From contig JAYKKM010000224.1 of NCBI GenBank assembly GCA_035772405.1, forward strand, positions 1,375,001-1,439,000: DNA of 64,000 bases, given 5' to 3'. The notes beneath the pieces were generated by a model. The model saw only the letters and a list, made by a program, of their open reading frames with translations. It was not told the origin of the DNA and did no database searches. The first letter of the stretch is position 1. Each line of letters begins with the position of its first letter. The position numbers and the translations under genes are program-made. The DNA is from Chrysogorgia sp. JL179-B06. Taxonomy: Eukaryota > Cnidaria > Anthozoa > Scleralcyonacea > Chrysogorgiidae. This document shows, piece by piece, positions 22,701 through 33,236 of the stretch.

Positions 22701-25700
22701 TCTCTTTTGGGAATTAAATATTTCCATAAGAAGGAAAATACCAGCATTTAGTTCATTTGATTTTTTTATTGAATTTAAGAAAATCGTTTACTGAAACTGT
22801 GTAAGGGCAGGTCACTCGTCTAAATTTCACTTTGTGCGAATAAAAATGTTTTTTTAAAGCTATGAATTAACAATACTGTCCGTTTTATAAACGTGAAATA
22901 TGATCCCGAGTTTTTAAAGTAATTGCGAGCATGGGAAGTCGCCTTTCAGCCTGTTTTTCTACGAGATTATACGGCCGCCATTACTCGAACATGTTCCGGA
23001 TGCTTAGGTTGAGATTATAGGAAGCGCGTCAAAGACTCAACGCGTGGCTAGTTGTGTATTGTAACTTGTCGTATAATTGCCATAAAGCTTTGTTGAGTCT
23101 CTGACGTCATAATCACACACTCTGCTGTGGAATCGCAGGCTCGTCTGGAACAAGTTTTGAGCAATGGCGGACAAAACTTGGGCGACTTTGGAGGTTAAAT
23201 TTCTTGTGATAGAATGTTTGTTGTTCATTTTGTTGGCAAATGCGAACATTTATTAACCTAAAATGATGTTCTGTAACAAAAAATGCCAGGAAACGTAATG
23301 TGATATTTCGTCGCAGGGGCACTTTAAATACATGAATCAAGATAAACAAATACAAACATTATACTCAGTACGACTTTCAGTAATCATGTCCAAGTTTCCC
23401 AATGTGTAACTTACTTCCTGTGAGAGCACATTTCCTCCAACTAATTTATACCAAACGACATCACCATTAGCCGTCGTTACTTTATACTCCATACATTTGT
23501 TCCAGACTCTCTTGGGCAGCGCTGACCTCACCCAAAACCAGGTGTAGACATTTTTTGTGACAGTTCCGCCATTTATGGGTTTACATCGCCTTTGCCACCT
23601 ACTGGACCATAACAACCATAGCACTAACAGAGGAACATAAATGAAACACTATTTATCAAAGGTAACGAATACATAGAACATTTTGTTGACCGAAAAACAA
23701 CTCACGTGTCCTTGGCTGCAGCCGACGAATGCCGTTGCATTATGAACGATGCCAGAAACCTCTCCAGTTGTACTGTAACTTTAAGAAGAATGATGATGAT
23801 AAACTTTATTTAAGCACGCTTACAACGACAACAAAAGCTGATTTCCACGATGGGCGTGTACACTACTATAAAACAGTTTATGTAAAGGAAAGGAAAGGAG
23901 GATATTGCAGCCTCTCCAGAACCCTCCGCCCCAAGGTAAAGCACCCTGGGAAGACTGCAGCATCCTCCTTAATGCAAAGGTTATTTAAAAGAATGTCATT
24001 ATTTACAATATGTTCCTATTTTACTTACATAACACTTACTCTAGGATATGAGTAGCGATTTTATTTTTAAAACATGTCAGGGTCTTGCTCTCTCTTATTT
24101 CCATGGGCAAAGAGTTCCATATAGATGCTCCATCATATAGGAAACTCTTTTTCATGTTATTGGTGCGTGGTTGTGGTAAACAAACAGTATTTGAAATGTT
24201 CCGAAGATTGTAGTCGGACTTCTCTTTCTTATAAGTAAAAAGCTTAGTAAGACTCTTTGATCCCATGTTATTTAAAACTTTGAACATGATCTTAGCTTTT
24301 GATTTTTTTCTTTGTATTTTAAGAGGCTGCCATTCTAAGGCATTTAATGCAATTTTGTGGTCAATCTCATTGCTCATATTTCCAATAATTCTAGCAGCTC
24401 TGTTATGGAGCTTTTGTAACCGTGTTGATTGAGTTGCACCAAATACATCCCACACTTCACAGCAGTAGTTAAAATACGGTTGAACAAGTGCATTGTAGAT
24501 GGAAAGAAGAGTGTGTCTGTCGACAAATTCTCTTACATGTCGGAGAGCACCTAACCCTGATGTTATTTTCTTGCATATATATTCAGTATTACTTTTCCAT
24601 GATAGATTTTGGTCAACAGTCACTCCTAGAGTTTTGCTTTCAAACACTTGTTTAATTGGTTTATTTTCTATACTGACATTTGGTTGTGAGTTAGAGACAT
24701 TGCTAATCATTGGTTTAGAGCCGATTAACATAAACTCTGTTTTTGCTACATTCAGAAGTGGATATGTTATGCGCAACAAGTAATATTTGGCATTTCACTC
24801 GATTAAACTGTATGTTCTAAGGATTTATGGTGAAGGAAAACATCGAGTGTTGGAACATATACATTTTAAGACCAAACCGGGACCAGTTGCGAAAAATAGG
24901 TACACAATGCGTATATGTGACTACCGCTATTAAAGGTGCCGTCCAGTCCGTTCTGCGCATGTCCACGTTTCTGTTTACATCGTTTGTTTACATTGCATTA
25001 TATAAACATTGAACATGAAGCATTGCGTATGTTTTTCACACGCTTGAGCTTTTCTGCCTAAAAAGCGTGTTATAAGAAGCTGTTCTGTTCCTAAACTACC
25101 ACTCGCGCCTTCGCCACCTTTGACGAATACTCGTTTTCGAACTATCGCAAATCTATTCCGTTGAAGTTTGTTGACATATGGGGTCCCCAACGTTTGAAAT
25201 ATCACACATGCGCAGAACGGACTGGACTGCACCTTTAAGGATAGACCATGTGGATTGTAGACTTAAGAAGCAATGCATGAAAATGTGCTTCTGCCCTCGA
25301 CCCATATTTAAACTGTTCCGCCATCCTTGCCGTGTTTGCTACTGTAAGTCTGTATACGGGAACGTGTTTATAATTGCCTTTAATTCCCATATATAGATAT
25401 CGCTCTCTGTTAATTTGGCAGCTTTTTACCTGAAGGCTCCAGAATAATCCAACTGTATAGGAAATTGATGATGGTATGCAAAGCCCGAGTTCATCATGGA
25501 CTGAAAAAGGAAAAATAAATACATTTTTGGATTGGTTAAATATTAAATGGACTGGAAATAATATCCCTGTATTATTCTATCGTGGTGCTTGGCTAAAATT
25601 GTGAAATTGGTTTTAATTCAAAGAATGGAATTAAATCTGAATTAAATCTATGATAAATTCACAAAATTATTTTAATTGGTTTCATGACTTTTTGGTATCT

Positions 25701-26088
25701 GGAATTTGGCAAAAAGAAAATTTCGCAATGCAGTATTGAAGAATTTAAAATCATATATTTCCGTATATTATCTGCATATTACTGTGATTATACTTATACT
25801 GTGATTATGCCCATCCGATCTTGGTTTGTGCAGGAACTGGGTGGGCTACGCCAAATGGTTGTTGTCACAATCTCATCTGTCTGAAGATCTTTAACATAAG
25901 AGATATCTCCAATGCCTGGCAAAGTGTGATCACATCCTTTTTCTCCCATAATCATAAGATTCTTTAATGGCCGATGGTTATTCAATCTGAATGACCTTAA
26001 TGTGAATAACAATAATAATAAATTATACCGCTTGTGATAGGGTGCCTGAGAGGAGGAATGAAAAATGCGGGAGAACAAATAAATTAAT

Positions 26089-26121
<33 letters not shown>

Positions 26122-26272
26122 CCTGCTCACTCATGAGTGCAGGTTCGCCTGTACGAAACAGAACTGTATGCAATAAACTAATGTCAAAAGTGTAACCGTG
26201 TCCAGTTATTCTATATATTTGCTCTACCGATGGTATCGAGCACTCTCGAAACACAAACACAAGATCTCTATT

Positions 26273-26309
<37 letters not shown>

Positions 26310-28002
26310 GGTTAATGGTTAACTATACCGAATCATGTATAGGAAGTATAACGTTTCGAGCGAAGGCAGTCTTTCGTCAAAGAGTGAAATTGATGATTTT
26401 ACATATAAAAGTTTCATACAAGTTTCTCAGGGAAAAACAAAGTACAAGTTGTACAAGAAAAATAATCTGTGCCGTGACTCGTGCAACTTATGTCAGAAAT
26501 TTCTCAAAATTTTAGAAATTAGGGAAATCAATTTCTATTTGTGTTGTTCACCTTCTAATCCTTTTATAAGGGCCGATTACATGAGGCCGGTCAACCGAGT
26601 TGGCCCGGTCAACCGAGTTGGCCCGGTCTACCGAGTTGGCCCGGTCAACCGAGTTGGCCCGGTCTACCGAGTTGGCCCGGTTAACCGAGTTGGTCCGCTT
26701 CGTATATTTATCTCTTGTTTTAAAATTTCGATTACATGGGAACCAAGCTGGCCCGTCTTGCCCAGCAAAGTGGGCTGAAAAACTGTTTAGCACGTTCTGT
26801 CGCGCGTTTGTTTACTTGATTGTGTGAATAAATATAGCTGAAATGAATTACTCATATAGAGCATCAAAACCTTGTTTGTGCGTTTTGAGACGTATAGCGA
26901 AGACAATTAATAAATTAGTTTTTTAGTCTTCGTGAAGACGTTTTCGCGAGTTAGTCAAGACAATAACAATCGTTTTATTAACGATACTTACAAAACATTT
27001 CATCAGCATAAATAACAGTGTAAAACTGCAGTAAAACTAACGTAACTTTGCCCAAGTGAAGCAACATTTGCTTGGTAGTTGCCGAATTTTGGGTTGAAAT
27101 CATCGTCATCATCTCAAAACTCATGGCCCGGCTTACCGAGCTCGGGCCAACTCGCCTCATGTAATCGACCCCTGATCCTTTTAAAATGAGAATTGCGAAT
27201 GCTTTTCTTTTTCGAGTTTGCTCATTGTCGTTCTCCGTGTTGGATCGCAACATTTTTCGTGTGTCATGTCAGTGTAACATTAAGTTGTTTTCCTTGCGAC
27301 ACAAGTGGCACTAAAAAGCTATGTTTAACTCTTTCCCGTCAGGCTGAAATTAAAAACATCCAAAATTGAACCACCTCTTTGTTCTATTGATATCTCTTGA
27401 AATAACCATAACTGTTGCGAAAGCTATACATTTTCAGAAAGCCCAATAAACCGGCTTTTACTTGTGCTTTTAAATTTCCCGAATAAAAACATTATGTTAA
27501 TATAAATTAGCATTAATTATCATAAATAAGGTTGAAAAATTTACATTTTTCTAGAAAAGCCCATCTTGCACGCCCGCGTATCATCTTGAAAACTCAAAAT
27601 GCCACCAATCGCAGAGTTGTTTATGAAATCAAATCAAACTTGGCGTGTGAGTGGATCTCATGTGCCTGGCCCTTGTCGAATTTCAATTTTTAATCTTGCG
27701 TTACCGTGTGCCGTGTTTTTCGATTGACGACTTTGTGGATCGGCCATTTTGACTGGGCCGGTCGGGGTCTTTAATTTTCACATTTTTTTAGGTTTGCAAA
27801 CTTAAATGCCAGTACATATTATTCAACGAAATTCTGAAAAGCACACAAGAATTGATTTTTAAAAACCAAAAGCTAAACTACAAAAAGATTGTTGGTAAAT
27901 AAATTATTTGGAAAGAAATATAAGGTGCAAATAATTGTTCAAAAACCTTACGTTGGCAATGCCACCGAAAATCACCACAAAGATGCACAAGAAACTCTTC
28001 AT
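19415..28002 (-). CDS. Candidate secreted protein gene ending in the TLDc-like exon; incomplete model
   Basis: Five candidate exons join with consistent phases on the minus strand: 28002-27952 (MKSFLCIFVVIFGGIAN, a signal peptide, donor GTAAGG), 26045-25800 (after CATTCCTCCTCTCAG; contains GEKGCDHTLPGIGDISYVKD; donor GTATAAGT), 25500-25430 (after CCTTTTTCAG; donor GTAAAA), 23601-23415 (contains VYTWFWVRSALPKRVWNKC and EYKVTTANGDVVWYKLVGGN; donor GTAAGT) and 19729-19415. Phase agreement over four introns is suggestive, but the middle exons match no family I know, the TLDc N-terminal half is missing, and the join of the first exons to the TLDc exon is inference. Two separate genes are possible. 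Introns carry a LINE, MITEs and microsatellites. Confidence 0.4.
20062..20300. repeat. Dispersed 'CCGCCAGGAGGTTATG' repeat and ATTGC pentamer run
   Basis: TTACCTCCGCCAGGAGGTTA followed by TTTGTTTGTTTGTCTGTTTG and AGCAGGATATCTCAAAA is a repeat phrase seen in many invertebrate genomes (from general knowledge). It is followed by a short (CATTG)n run near 20262-20289. Non-coding. Confidence 0.4.
20560..20835 (+). mobile_element. Probable LINE 3' end with GATA-type tail
   Basis: Ends in TATTAAATAAAAAGATAGATAGA, i.e. a polyadenylation-like signal followed by a (GATA)n tail, as at other LINE 3' ends in this window. The 66-codon frame before it has no recognised motif. Confidence 0.35.
20978..21110 (-). 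mobile_element. LINE RT C-terminal fragment
   Basis: On the minus strand reads NNLDIKTKNTDSLHRFKK then LIKKLTV and stop, matching the end of LINE RT proteins (NSLP..IR...S...FKK.LKK). Upstream part missing. Confidence 0.4.
21340..21545. repeat. Dispersed repeat, inverted copy of 1310-1500
   Basis: Shares CAAACGTAAACGTGAAGTTC, GCGAGGCTTGCTCTTTCGAG and GTATGGCGTTGAAATGGT with the first copy in opposite orientation. Confidence 0.6.
21564..21943. mobile_element. MITE with 53-bp perfect TIRs and 9-bp TSD GTTGCCGTT
   Basis: TSD GTTGCCGTT at 21564-21572 and 21935-21943. Element 21573-21934; arms begin GCAAATTTCGAAACCGTAGA and pair without mismatch for about 53 bp to GGTGGAATCTT. Perfect arms and TSD suggest recent insertion. 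The core has TTAGGGTTAG-like runs. A 9-bp TSD fits Mutator-like elements. Confidence 0.92.
22286..22615. mobile_element. MITE with GAGCTCTTTCATATCTYACG arms
   Basis: Left GGTGGTTTATAGCTCTTTCA, right the inverse of GGTAATTTAGAGCTCTTTCA; both go on through TATCTYACGTCGTTCTT. Subterminal TGACGTCA-type motifs face each other (about 22349 and 22534). No clear TSD. Confidence 0.75.
22616..23336. repeat. Degenerate relative of the 5061 MITE
   Basis: The right end at about 23310-23326 (GGGGCACTTTAA) and internal GACGTCA, GAATCGCAGGCTCGTCTGGA and GAACATGTTC resemble the interior of 5061-5634. The left terminus is not recognisable, so it is a decayed copy. Confidence 0.4.
23783..24779 (-). pseudogene. 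LINE RT C-terminal part (CR1/Jockey-like), 5'-truncated
   Basis: A 247-codon frame (24779-24036) reads NVAKTEFMLIGSK, KTLGVTVDQNLSWKSNTEYI, LVQPYFNYCCEVWDVFGAT, STRLQKLHNRAARII and WNSLPMEIRESKTLTCFKNK, the RT thumb/connection region of CR1-like LINEs. The catalytic RT half and endonuclease are missing. The 3' UTR runs to about 23783 and ends in AATAAAGTTTATCATCATCA, a signal plus a (ATC)n tail. The frame is intact, so it is not very old. Confidence 0.88.
24890..25290. repeat. Dispersed repeat occupied by the 24930 MITE; empty copy at 30553-30640
   Basis: The flanks (CACAATGCGTATATGTGACT on the left; GGATAGACCATGTGG and AAGAAGCAATGCATGAAAA on the right) recur uninterrupted at 30553-30640, with one TTAA in place of the element plus duplicate. 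Confidence 0.85.
24930..25238. mobile_element. TTAA-flanked MITE, TIR AGGTGCCGTCCAGTCCGTTC
   Basis: TTAA at 24930-24933 and 25235-25238; arms AGGTGCCGTCCAGTCCGTTC then TGCGCATG, about 29 bp with one mismatch. Its host repeat exists without the insertion at 30553-30640. Confidence 0.92.
26091..26305. repeat. Two (TA)n microsatellites
   Basis: About 26091-26120 and 26274-26305, each roughly 30 bp of alternating TA, either side of a 150-bp unannotated segment. Confidence 0.85.
26558..27183. mobile_element. MITE (GATTACATGAGG arms) with 18-bp tandem repeat and 9-bp TSD
   Basis: Direct repeat ATCCTTTTA at 26558-26566 and 27175-27183. Inside, AAGGGCCGATTACATGAGG faces CCTCATGTAATCGACCCCT. Next to the left arm is a run of six 18-bp units, consensus GGTCAACCGAGTTGGCCC (26588-26697). 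The right arm has one diverged inverted unit. The RVGPVN-type frames here come from the tandem repeat. Confidence 0.8.
27952..28002 (-). CDS. Candidate first coding exon: signal peptide
   Basis: ATG at 28002 opens MKSFLCIFVVIFGGIAN, a short Lys-then-hydrophobic leader typical of a secretory signal peptide, cut by a GTAAGG donor after codon 17. A TATA box and initiator-like sequence lie directly upstream. Too short to prove on its own. Confidence 0.5.
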
Positions 28003-28029
28003 CTTCTTGCTCGAATATCAACCAAAAGA

Positions 28030-28070
28030 TTGACTGTGGAAAGACCAACTGAGCTCTTATTTTTATAATC
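28030..28070 (-). promoter_or_regulatory. Candidate TATA-type core promoter
   Basis: On the minus strand TATAAAAATAAGAGCTC begins at 28067. About 30 bases on lies TTTCCACAGTCA, an initiator-like start region, and the signal-peptide ATG follows at 28002. Spacing is right for a TATA promoter with a short 5' UTR. Confidence 0.45.
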
Positions 28071-30552
28071 ACTGTGGGAGGAGTTTCTGTGATGCCAAAT
28101 AACCTATACTAGTTGACATTCAGCTGTTGGTCCTTGACACTCTTTCCGACAAGCTATTGAGAAAGTAAAATATTTGGATGAGTGTGGGGTTTAATTGGGA
28201 AATTGATTCGACATATAATTGATATATGTTTTCAATAAGAGTTTGTCATGAGCTCTCGTTATTCATCATGAAAGCAAAAATCATCCACGAAAGCAAAAAT
28301 CGAAATTTAAGATTGTCTAGTAGATTTTATTGTATGACCATGTTCGTTAGCGGTCCGGAATACGAAATCCTGCAATTTGATTGGTTCCTAAGCGGTCCGG
28401 AATACGAAGTTCCGGATTTTACCAATAAATACAAAAATAGGAAAATCAAAAAGTTTTTATAACGTTTGACTGTGGAAATTATAAATGAATATGGAGAAGA
28501 CGAAGTTATCTGAGTCTCAGAAAAAGGAACAACGAAGTGTATACATCGATTAGTTGACTATTTTTTATGAACGTGCAAAACAGTTTAGCTATAGGTCATA
28601 TAATAAACTGCTCGTTGACTTCGCTTGTTCAGTCTGTGCTAGTTAAATACATCGTATGAGTCGTATCTCGACTCGCTCGGTCCGTACTTAAAAACCACCG
28701 ATATTTCACTAGTACAGACTGATCAAGCGAAGTCAATAAGTAGTTATTCTTCCACTAATAAGTATAGGTAATCATGATAGCGAGTGCAAATATTAAGGAT
28801 TTACACTACGAATGATCATTTGAAAATTGTGCCAAAATTGCGTGAGCCGTTAGGCGAGTGCAATTGGGAAAAATTATCAAATAATATGTAAATCCTTAAT
28901 TGCACGATCAAAATCATATGATTACTTGTTTATTATATCTTTGGCAACATTACAATGTAGTCAATATTATCAAAATGTTTTAGTTTTCTGAATGCTTTGT
29001 AAGCTGTACGACCACAACCAATTCTTTAGAATACTCTATCATATAATATTGAGACTAATTCATATTTTCATAAGAAAACTACTTGAAAGTAACTGAAAGC
29101 AACCACAAACATTGACTTTATTTGATAAAAGTACAAGTACTTACTGTGCGAATGTGATTCGTACGCTTTGCACTCATTGACGCCTTAAAAACATCTTGTT
29201 TTATTACAGAACAATTGAAACATTTTCCTCTTGGTGTTTTCTGTACTCATGTCAAAATATTTACACGAAATTTTTAATTGATAGCGTAGCACAAGTAGTT
29301 GCACTCCTCTCGACCAATCAGAATGTAGTAATTTTGTCATGCATATTATAAATTCGATAATTAAACACGTATGAATTATTTATGTTCGATTACCATGATT
29401 CAACCAATCAGCAATAAGTATGGCGGGTAGATTCATCATGGGTCAATAGGAGTATTTTTATAAAATCAACAGATTTCGCTCACTCGTGAGATTTCCTGTT
29501 CAACACTCGAAATAAATTTCATATTTCCGCACATCCATTCTCTATGTATAAATTTTAGATATTTCGAAATTGATGATTTCTATAAATTTTATATTATCTA
29601 AATTAAAAGTACATATTACAAAGTAAAATTGAAATTTTATGGTTCGGATTTATAAAACTTATGGTTTTCGAAATGACATCACTGCCTTCACTATCAAACG
29701 CTTAGACAAAATTCATTGCATTTTGAGTCACTGAAAAGAATGGAACCGCCACCTTCTGATCGCTAATGAAATGGTCTGACTATTCACGCCATTCTCGATT
29801 TGGTGATATTTTACGTATTCTTTGTAACGAATTCGGAGGACAATAATCATAATAAAATCATAATGACGTCAAATTAATATGAATTTATGTACTATTACAA
29901 TAATTACCAACTTTTTTTATTTTTATTGGTTTTTTATTTTGATATTCTAGCTGGGTGCTGTTAAATAAATGAATTAATTCCAAATACGAAAAAGAAAGGA
30001 GAAAGAAAAGACAAAAACCAACAGAGGCGACAAACAAAGATGATGTTTAGTTATCTCGAGGTCAGTTTTTTTTCTTATTTTCGTAATTTGCAATATTCTC
30101 AATCCTTAATAAAAAAACTTTGCGACAGCTGCCTACGCAGTACTTCGCTTTCACTTCGACGCCAGTCGACATTTTTAATTTTTACAACATATCATCTATA
30201 AACCTATATAGTTATTGCGTCAAAGCATTTACTTTCCTTTTTTATATTATCCTGAGAATGTTCGCCCATGTTCTCTTAATTGAAATTGCACAGAGCGCGA
30301 ATTATTCTCAGAGCGCGAAGTTATTTTCAATAAATTGTCTCGCGGAAATTATTACTGCATGAAAACACTTGGCCAATAATTAAATAAACTGACTCAAAAC
30401 AAAAGGCCATGATCAGACGAGCTTTTGTGTTGAATAAGAAAGAAAGTATACATTGCCTTGACAAACAAAGCCAGCTGCAGGTATTTTAATAAACCTTGAT
30501 ATCGAATTTGATTTCATGCAGACGAAACTGCTTGAAATCGAGGCACGATGGT
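28070..30552. other. Gene-free stretch with small inverted repeats
   Basis: 28345-28460 carries AGCGGTCCGGAATACGAA twice and TGCAATTTGATTGGTTCCT, tying it to the 3188 repeat family. 28612-28740 is a hairpin-like pair (GACTTCGCTTGTTCAGTCTG and its inverse). 28790-28900 has a shorter pair around AAGGATTTACAC. No coding or RNA gene supported. Confidence 0.45.
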
Positions 30553-30640
30553 AAAGGTACGCAATGCGTACATGTGACTATACCCCTTATTAAGGATAGA
30601 ACATGTAGACTTAAGAAGCAATGCATGAAAAGCACAGAGA
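30553..30640. repeat. Unoccupied copy of the repeat hosting the 24930 MITE
   Basis: GGTACGCAATGCGTACATGT, then GACTATACCCCTTA, TTAA, GGATAGAACATG and AGAAGCAATGCATGAAAA: the same flanks as at 24890-25290 with a single TTAA and no element. Confidence 0.85.
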
Positions 30641-30834
30641 CACAAAGAAATTGATAGTTATTTTAAATCATTTTATAAATGTGTTGCTAATTTGAACTTG
30701 GCAAATACTATACATACATTTTTATATGGGCTGTAGCATGATCACAAACATGCCCCCAAGTTTCATTTGAAGTGAACTTGTAAAGTTCACATGTAAATAA
30801 AACATACATGGGGCTGGTTATACGAAGCCTGCAT

Positions 30835-31036
30835 AGTTTATCCGGTGGATAAGTCCTAGCTAGAGAACCACCCTAGTGGTGATTTGAACAACCCAATTTA
30901 ACTTTTATGCACTGAACAGATCAACAGCAATATCACATACATTATAAGTCACTATTCAGTGGATAAAATTTAAATTAGTTTGTTCAAAGGATGATTAGTA
31001 CTGTTCTTTAGCTAGGACTTACGAACTAGATAAGCT
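30835..31036. mobile_element. Short MITE, TIR with AAGTCCTAGCTARAGAAC
   Basis: AGTTTATCC then ATAAGTCCTAGCTAGAGAAC on the left, answered on the right by GTTCTTTAGCTAGGACTTAC and a GATAAGCT end. Imperfect 34-bp arms; ends 24 bp before a truncated LINE. Confidence 0.65.
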
Positions 31037-31060
31037 ATCTAGGCTTTGAACAGCTGGTCT

Positions 31061-31606
31061 CATCAACATTGTGTTACAACATCATGTGACCACGTAACTC
31101 CACTTCTACGTGAATTAAATTGGCTTCCAGTGGACAAATTACTATATTTTAGAGACACTATTTTGACCTACAAATGTGTAAACAACCTCGCACCCGACTA
31201 CCTTTGTAACAAATTGATAAAAAGGTCATCAATCCACAACCGTAGGACTCGTACACGTGACTCTCTTCAAATACCGCTATTTAAAACTGCAGCTGGTCAA
31301 CGGTCATTTGCATATAGAGCTGTCCACATTTGGAACAATTTAGACAAGAACCTGAAAGACAGCTTTTCTCTTAAAACATTTAAAGCAGCACTGAAGAAAC
31401 ATTTGCTTGCAAAAGAAAACATTTAGTATAACCAACTAAATTATGTACATAGTTAAGATAATTTTTAAGATACTTTTGTAAAACTTATATATGAAACCTC
31501 TACTGCATGCATGTAACTGTAAATAATTTCTGAAAAACCCTTTTAGGGAGAATTTATTAAATATCTATCTATCTATCTATCTATCTACATCAACATTGTG
31601 CTACAA
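31061..31606 (+). mobile_element. 5'-truncated LINE copy with ~19-bp TSD and ATCT tail
   Basis: The insert opens inside the RT C-terminal region (SCDHVTPLLRELNWLPVDKL), continues LYFRDTILTYKCVNNLAPDY and RAVHIWNNLDKNLKD, and stops at 31426. A 3' UTR and (ATCT)n tail (31560-31586) follow. Flanks are CATCAACATTGTGTTACAA (31061-31079) and CATCAACATTGTGCTACAA (31588-31606), one mismatch. An open frame and visible TSD mean a recent, dead-on-arrival insertion. Confidence 0.9.
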
Positions 31607-33236
31607 AATAACAGTATTTTTTTTCAAGAACAAAAACAAGATCAACGAGAACGAGAACATATTATGCTGACATTTATCGCGGGAGGGGGAGTACCCGGGA
31701 GAAATCGACACCCTCCAGGTTTGTGGGTTGCTGTTTTGTTATTTGAATGCAACTACCTGATACATTACCTGTAAATTATATATCTACATTACGTTTCCCC
31801 AAATAAGGTTTCTGAAGATAATCTCGTTTATGATGAGCATCTATACGCAAAACACAAGTTAGCTTTGCGCTGACTTGCGATGCCATGATTCAAACGGAGA
31901 CAGCTGTATAATAGCTGTATAATTGCTAAAAGTTGCGATTTATGGAGATTTTGTGACATCACGATTTTCAACTAGGTTTTCACGCGATCAACTGGTACCT
32001 TAACCAATCAACACACGTGATCTTAGTTTCCTATCCAGTCTTTCTACTATTCATGCTTATAGTATGAGTACAAATTGGCTATATTTGTTTCATGGCCCAC
32101 CATTTGCACAAGAAATACTTAATGGCCCACCCGAATTGATGAAAATAATTTCATGAGCCATTCAAATTCCCTCCGGCCCACAGTTACTTTATGACCGGTC
32201 CCTGAATTCTCGTTTCATCCTTACTTAAGGTGGCTCGATAGTCTAAATCATGAGAAATTGCATTTTTCACAGAGATTTTATGCGAATTAGTTTTCTGGAT
32301 TTATTGGAAACACGATTTCTCCACTCAGGTAAACGTTGAGGGTATAAAACTTTTCAGTAAACAAGACCACCACTGGAGCTACGCAATGAACCACAATGAA
32401 GCTCAGATCTGCATTACAAACATTTTTATGCGAAAAATGCAATTTCTCATGATTTAGACTATCGAGCTTTTCCTCAAATTCTGGAATTTGAAGGTCACGA
32501 GATGCTATTTTTGTGATAATATCAAAAATATTTTACCTATATGCATGGCATTTTCACTGTGAGTTCACACAGGTATTATCTGTGCAATGACGAATTGATT
32601 TGTTGTTAGACTACTCCAAAAAATATCTAGGGCCTTTGGAAGAGATGTAATTGGACATTTTTCTCCCTCATTTTTGGGAAAGGCATTGAGATATCTGTAA
32701 AATAATTCGTCATTGCACAGCTCTGGTATTGCATGTACCACATATACAATTTCAGACCCTTAGCACTTACCTGTTTGGAGAAATCACTATTGGCGCGTCC
32801 TACAGTTTCGTGCCTTTAAAAATGTTGTCTTCGCGGAAAAGCGTGTGACTGCTAAGCAATTAAAGATATGGACCCGAATCTTTTTCTTTGTAAATGCTAT
32901 TGGACCATGTTAACTACTTATGTAAAAAAATATGACTATATAAATTTGTAGTAGTATGATAAATCGTGCTCTCAAAATGACTCTTAAGATTGTCATACTG
33001 GCGTATACTGTACAATTAATTGTACGAGGCCCAATTCTTGTTAATGATTCCCTCTGCACATATGTTGATGAACGTCCTTTACACTCTCACCAGTGAATCA
33101 CATACGTCAAGATGATAGTCGTGAGGATAAATCGTAGCATGTAGATCGGTTCTCTCGTGCATGCTTTGAACGTATAAATTGTACAATACTATCCCATCTG
33201 CAAATATAGGTCGTTTACGATCTACTAGGATTCCCT
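31607..33236. other. Intergenic DNA 3' of ALKBH8
   Basis: Besides the hairpin element at 32233-32467 it holds a pair CTGTGCAATGACGAATT / AATTCGTCATTGCACAG (about 32580 and 32706), probably a second small inverted element. No polyadenylation signal for ALKBH8 could be fixed. Confidence 0.4.
32233..32467. mobile_element. Hairpin MITE with 36-bp arms
   Basis: GCTCGATAGTCTAAATCATG continuing AGAAATTGCATTTTTC at 32233-32268 is matched by an exact inverse at 32432-32467. The outer AAGGTGGCTCGATAG also occurs at 5633. Confidence 0.85.

Noticed and set aside
26335..26827. Frames with RVGPVN or RSTELA repeats on both strands
   Set aside because: The 18-bp tandem repeat is a multiple of three, so it stays open in several frames. 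It is explained by the MITE.
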